This document shows, piece after piece, positions 62,638-64,000 of a DNA stretch of 64,000 bases; within the stretch, counting starts at the first letter, position 1; every line of letters begins with the position of its first letter. The DNA is from Bacillota bacterium (lineage in GTDB: Bacteria > Bacillota > Clostridia > Lachnospirales > Anaerotignaceae): contig JAHZDZ010000007.1 of assembly GCA_019422105.1 (NCBI GenBank), forward strand, positions 110,194-174,193, in the 5' to 3' direction. The notes beneath the pieces are model-generated. The model searched no databases and had not been told where the DNA came from. It saw nothing but the letters and a program-made list of their open reading frames with translations. The position numbers were made by a program, and so were the translations under genes.

Positions 62638-62859
62638 ATGCACTGGAAAAAGCTTGTAGCACCCATTATAATTGCCGCCATACTGGCACTTTATTTAATT
62701 GTATATATCATAGCCTGTATTTTGACGCCACTTCCCATTGGCATTAAATTACTTGGGCTTGTTATCCTCTGCGCTCTGCTTGGGGTAACCGTTTTCGTGT
62801 TGGTGGAAAGAATCAAAGAAGTGAGGAGTGGAGAAGAAGATGATCTTAGTAAATACTGA
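62638..62859 (+). CDS. Small membrane protein, two helices
   Basis: A 73-residue protein with two hydrophobic segments (about 9-27 and 34-55), then a charged tail (ERIKEVRSGEEDDLSKY). It was not recognised. The ATG at 62638 follows GGAGG. It overlaps the start of the YbjQ-family gene by 20 bp, so translation is coupled, and it may be that protein's membrane partner. Confidence 0.75.
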   Translation: MHWKKLVAPIIIAAILALYLIVYIIACILTPLPIGIKLLGLVILCALLGVTVFVLVERIKEVRSGEEDDLSKY

Positions 62860-63151
62860 TTATATATCCGGAAAAGAGCTGGAAACAATTTCACTGGTTA
62901 AGGGCAGCACCATACAGTCAAAAAATATTGGAAAAGATATTACACAGGGCTTTAAAACCATTGTGGGCGGCGAGTTAAAAGCCTATACCGAAATGATGAA
63001 CGACGCCAGAGCTCTGGCTACAAAAAGAATGGTGGAGGAGGCAGAGCAATTGGGGGCTGACGCTATTGTCAATATCCGCTATGCTTCCTCTGCTGTTATG
63101 CAGGGCGCCGCTGAGGTAATTGCTTATGGCACAGCTGTTAAATTTAAGTAA
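62840..63151 (+). CDS. YbjQ/UPF0145 family protein
   Basis: A 103-residue member of the YbjQ/UPF0145 family: ILVNTDYISGKELETISLVK, GSTIQSKNIGKDITQGFKTI, GGELKAYTEMMNDARALATK and the ADAIVNIRYASSAVMQGAAE strand end. The family folds into a pentamer of unknown function and is often encoded beside small membrane proteins, as here. The ATG at 62840 has GGAG upstream. A terminator is at 63181-63207. Confidence 0.9.
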   Translation: MILVNTDYISGKELETISLVKGSTIQSKNIGKDITQGFKTIVGGELKAYTEMMNDARALATKRMVEEAEQLGADAIVNIRYASSAVMQGAAEVIAYGTAVKFK

Positions 63152-63180
63152 CAGCACTGTATAACTCTATGGGTGAAAAA

Positions 63181-63207
63181 AATAACTCCTGACGGAGTTA
63201 TTTTTTT
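63181..63207 (+). terminator. Terminator after the YbjQ-family gene, first copy
   Basis: AATAACTCC/GGAGTTATT with loop TGAC is followed by T. The same 26 bp recur at 63434-63459. Confidence 0.85.
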
Positions 63208-63433
63208 GAGAGTATTGACAAAGTCGCCACGCCACTCTAGCAGATTCATGGCTAGCGCCATGAATCTGCTTACATTATGGGCGAAATACCGATTTTCTCG
63301 CACAAGGGCTTTCCGCCCCTACAAATTGGTATTTCCACACGTAGGCGGAAGTGAATTCCGCCTACGTGATTCCAGTTCGAGGACTCTGTCCTTGAGCTCC
63401 CGTCACGTAAAATTTACTTTGTCTACGGTCTGA
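63208..63433. mobile_element. Compact multi-hairpin element between duplicated terminators (possible MITE)
   Basis: The outer GACAAAGT (63217-63224) is inverted at 63416-63423. Inside are three stems: AGCAGATTCATGGC (63239-63252 with 63257-63270), GAAATACCGATTT (63283-63295 with 63323-63335, one mismatch) and CACGTAGGCGGAA (63338-63350 with 63356-63368). It has no coding capacity. It is flanked by identical terminators. Confidence 0.5.
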
Positions 63434-63460
63434 AATAACTCCTGACGGAGTTATTTTTTA
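63434..63460 (+). terminator. Second copy of the YbjQ-family gene terminator
   Basis: The stem AATAACTCC/GGAGTTATT and T run are identical to 63181-63207, 253 bp further on. Confidence 0.8.
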
Positions 63461-64000
63461 TGACCTGTTCCTGTATTTCTTCCATCATCTATACACTTCC
63501 TTTGCGCACCGGTATTGCAAAGGCATATTTTTTCAAAATAATTACACGATACACAATAAAGTATTATAAAGCAATCCATTCAAAACGGACCTATTTGGAT
63601 TTTCCTCCTTTTTTACAATATATAGCACCGTCTGCCCCTAAGCAAAGCTAATGCCACATGCGCCGTTATTTATTTCACTGTATATTTGTACAAAATAATC
63701 TTAAAATACTGCATATTTTGAGGTGTTCCGTGTAGATTTATGATATAATATCCGCAATAAGCGGAGAAAAGCTGACAAGAAAGCGTTATGACCGCTTGCG
63801 GACAGGGGGGCTTTCTTAGGAAGCTTTGTGGAGTGAAACGACCGAGAAATACGGAGTATTTCGAGGTTCTCCGCGTCAATTTATGCTGCACCTCCCGCAA
63901 TAAGCGGAGAAAAGCTGACAAGAAAGCGTTATGACCGCTTGCGGGCAGGGGGGCTTTCTTAGGAAGCTTTGTGGAGTGAAACGACCGAGAAATACGGAGT
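63461..64000 (+). repeat. Gap with two tandem family 2 repeat copies at the window end
   Basis: No gene is seen. Copy 1 starts at ATTTATGATATAATATCCGC (TATAAT 63744-63749, TCCGC/GCGGA 63751-63765). Copy 2 is 143 bp later (CCGC at 63895) and is cut by the window end. Copy 2 has lost the TATAAT (the text reads TTTATGCTGCACCTCCCGC). The two are almost identical over GCTGACAAGAAAGCGTTATG. Confidence 0.7.

Noticed and set aside
63361..63400. tRNA T-arm-like text (CCAGTTCGAGGACTC)
   Set aside because: No acceptor stem, D arm or anticodon arm fits around it. It lies in the multi-hairpin element.

Overview
The window looks like chromosome from a spore-forming, anaerobic, monoderm member of the Clostridia, most likely near Lachnospirales or Anaerotignum-type organisms. 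The evidence is sporulation and germination genes (sleB, spmA, spmB, spoIIR, a gerA-type tricistron), a large Bacillus/Clostridium-type SRP RNA, strong GGAGG ribosome sites, frequent TTG/GTG starts, moderate GC, and a probable Re-type citrate synthase. The genus is an inference. No rRNA, tRNA, CRISPR array, transposase or phage gene was seen.

Layout. 0.4-3 kb: isocitrate dehydrogenase and probable Re-citrate synthase, a route to 2-oxoglutarate. 3.4-10.8 kb: a cyclase-family hydrolase, a methyltransferase, a lipoprotein, signal peptidase I, a SHOCT-like protein, UDP-GlcNAc 2-epimerase and an ImmA/IrrE peptidase. 10.9-15.3 kb: a patch of damaged or degenerate genes (a beta-lactamase-fold protein without its catalytic residues fused to DUF302, a fructokinase cut by a nonsense codon, and a NERD protein whose zinc-ribbon tail is frameshifted twice). 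15.3-23.8 kb: housekeeping genes rpsF-ssb-rpsR, thyA-folA and tadA-ffs-dnaX-ybaB-recR, plus an LCP protein. 23.8-34.8 kb: an FG-GAP lipoprotein, spmAB, an AbrB-like regulator, a stalk-domain secreted protein, a D-aminoacylase with a sodium symporter, an ECF sigma factor with a cysteine-rich tail, DUF2461 and sleB. 35.8-46 kb: ddl-murI, an APC permease, an acetyltransferase, spoIIR and gerAA-AB-AC. 46.5-51.1 kb: a cell-surface block with a TolC-family protein, a stalk-domain protein and a large S-layer-like protein. 52-54.1 kb: DnaD- and DnaI/DnaC-like replication proteins. 54.7-63.2 kb: mscL, tagO/wecA, upp, rpiB, ywlE, the sua5 gene, a SEC-C protein, a Usp protein, an O-antigen-ligase-like protein and ybjQ.

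How the genes fit together. tagO/wecA, UDP-GlcNAc 2-epimerase, the LCP ligase, the O-ligase-like protein, ddl and murI serve the wall and its polymers. ddl-murI and D-aminoacylase both touch D-amino acids. The sporulation and germination genes are scattered. The sua5-ywlE-rpiB-upp cluster and the tadA-ffs-dnaX-ybaB-recR cluster keep the order known from Bacillus.

The least explained content is intergenic. Many gaps carry dispersed repeats of at least two families. Family 1 has a TTGGGC/GCCCAA hairpin followed by a stem whose arms differ between copies yet still pair. Family 2 starts with a TATGGTATAATATCCGC-type segment and a TCCGC/GCGGA hairpin and lies co-oriented behind several genes. At several sites (28.3, 37.6, 40.9, 46.2 and 63.2 kb) a rho-independent terminator has been duplicated or split around an inserted segment. 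Other regulatory candidates are a DnaA-box cluster upstream of the replication genes and GTAAT repeats spaced at about one helical turn upstream of the S-layer-like gene promoter.
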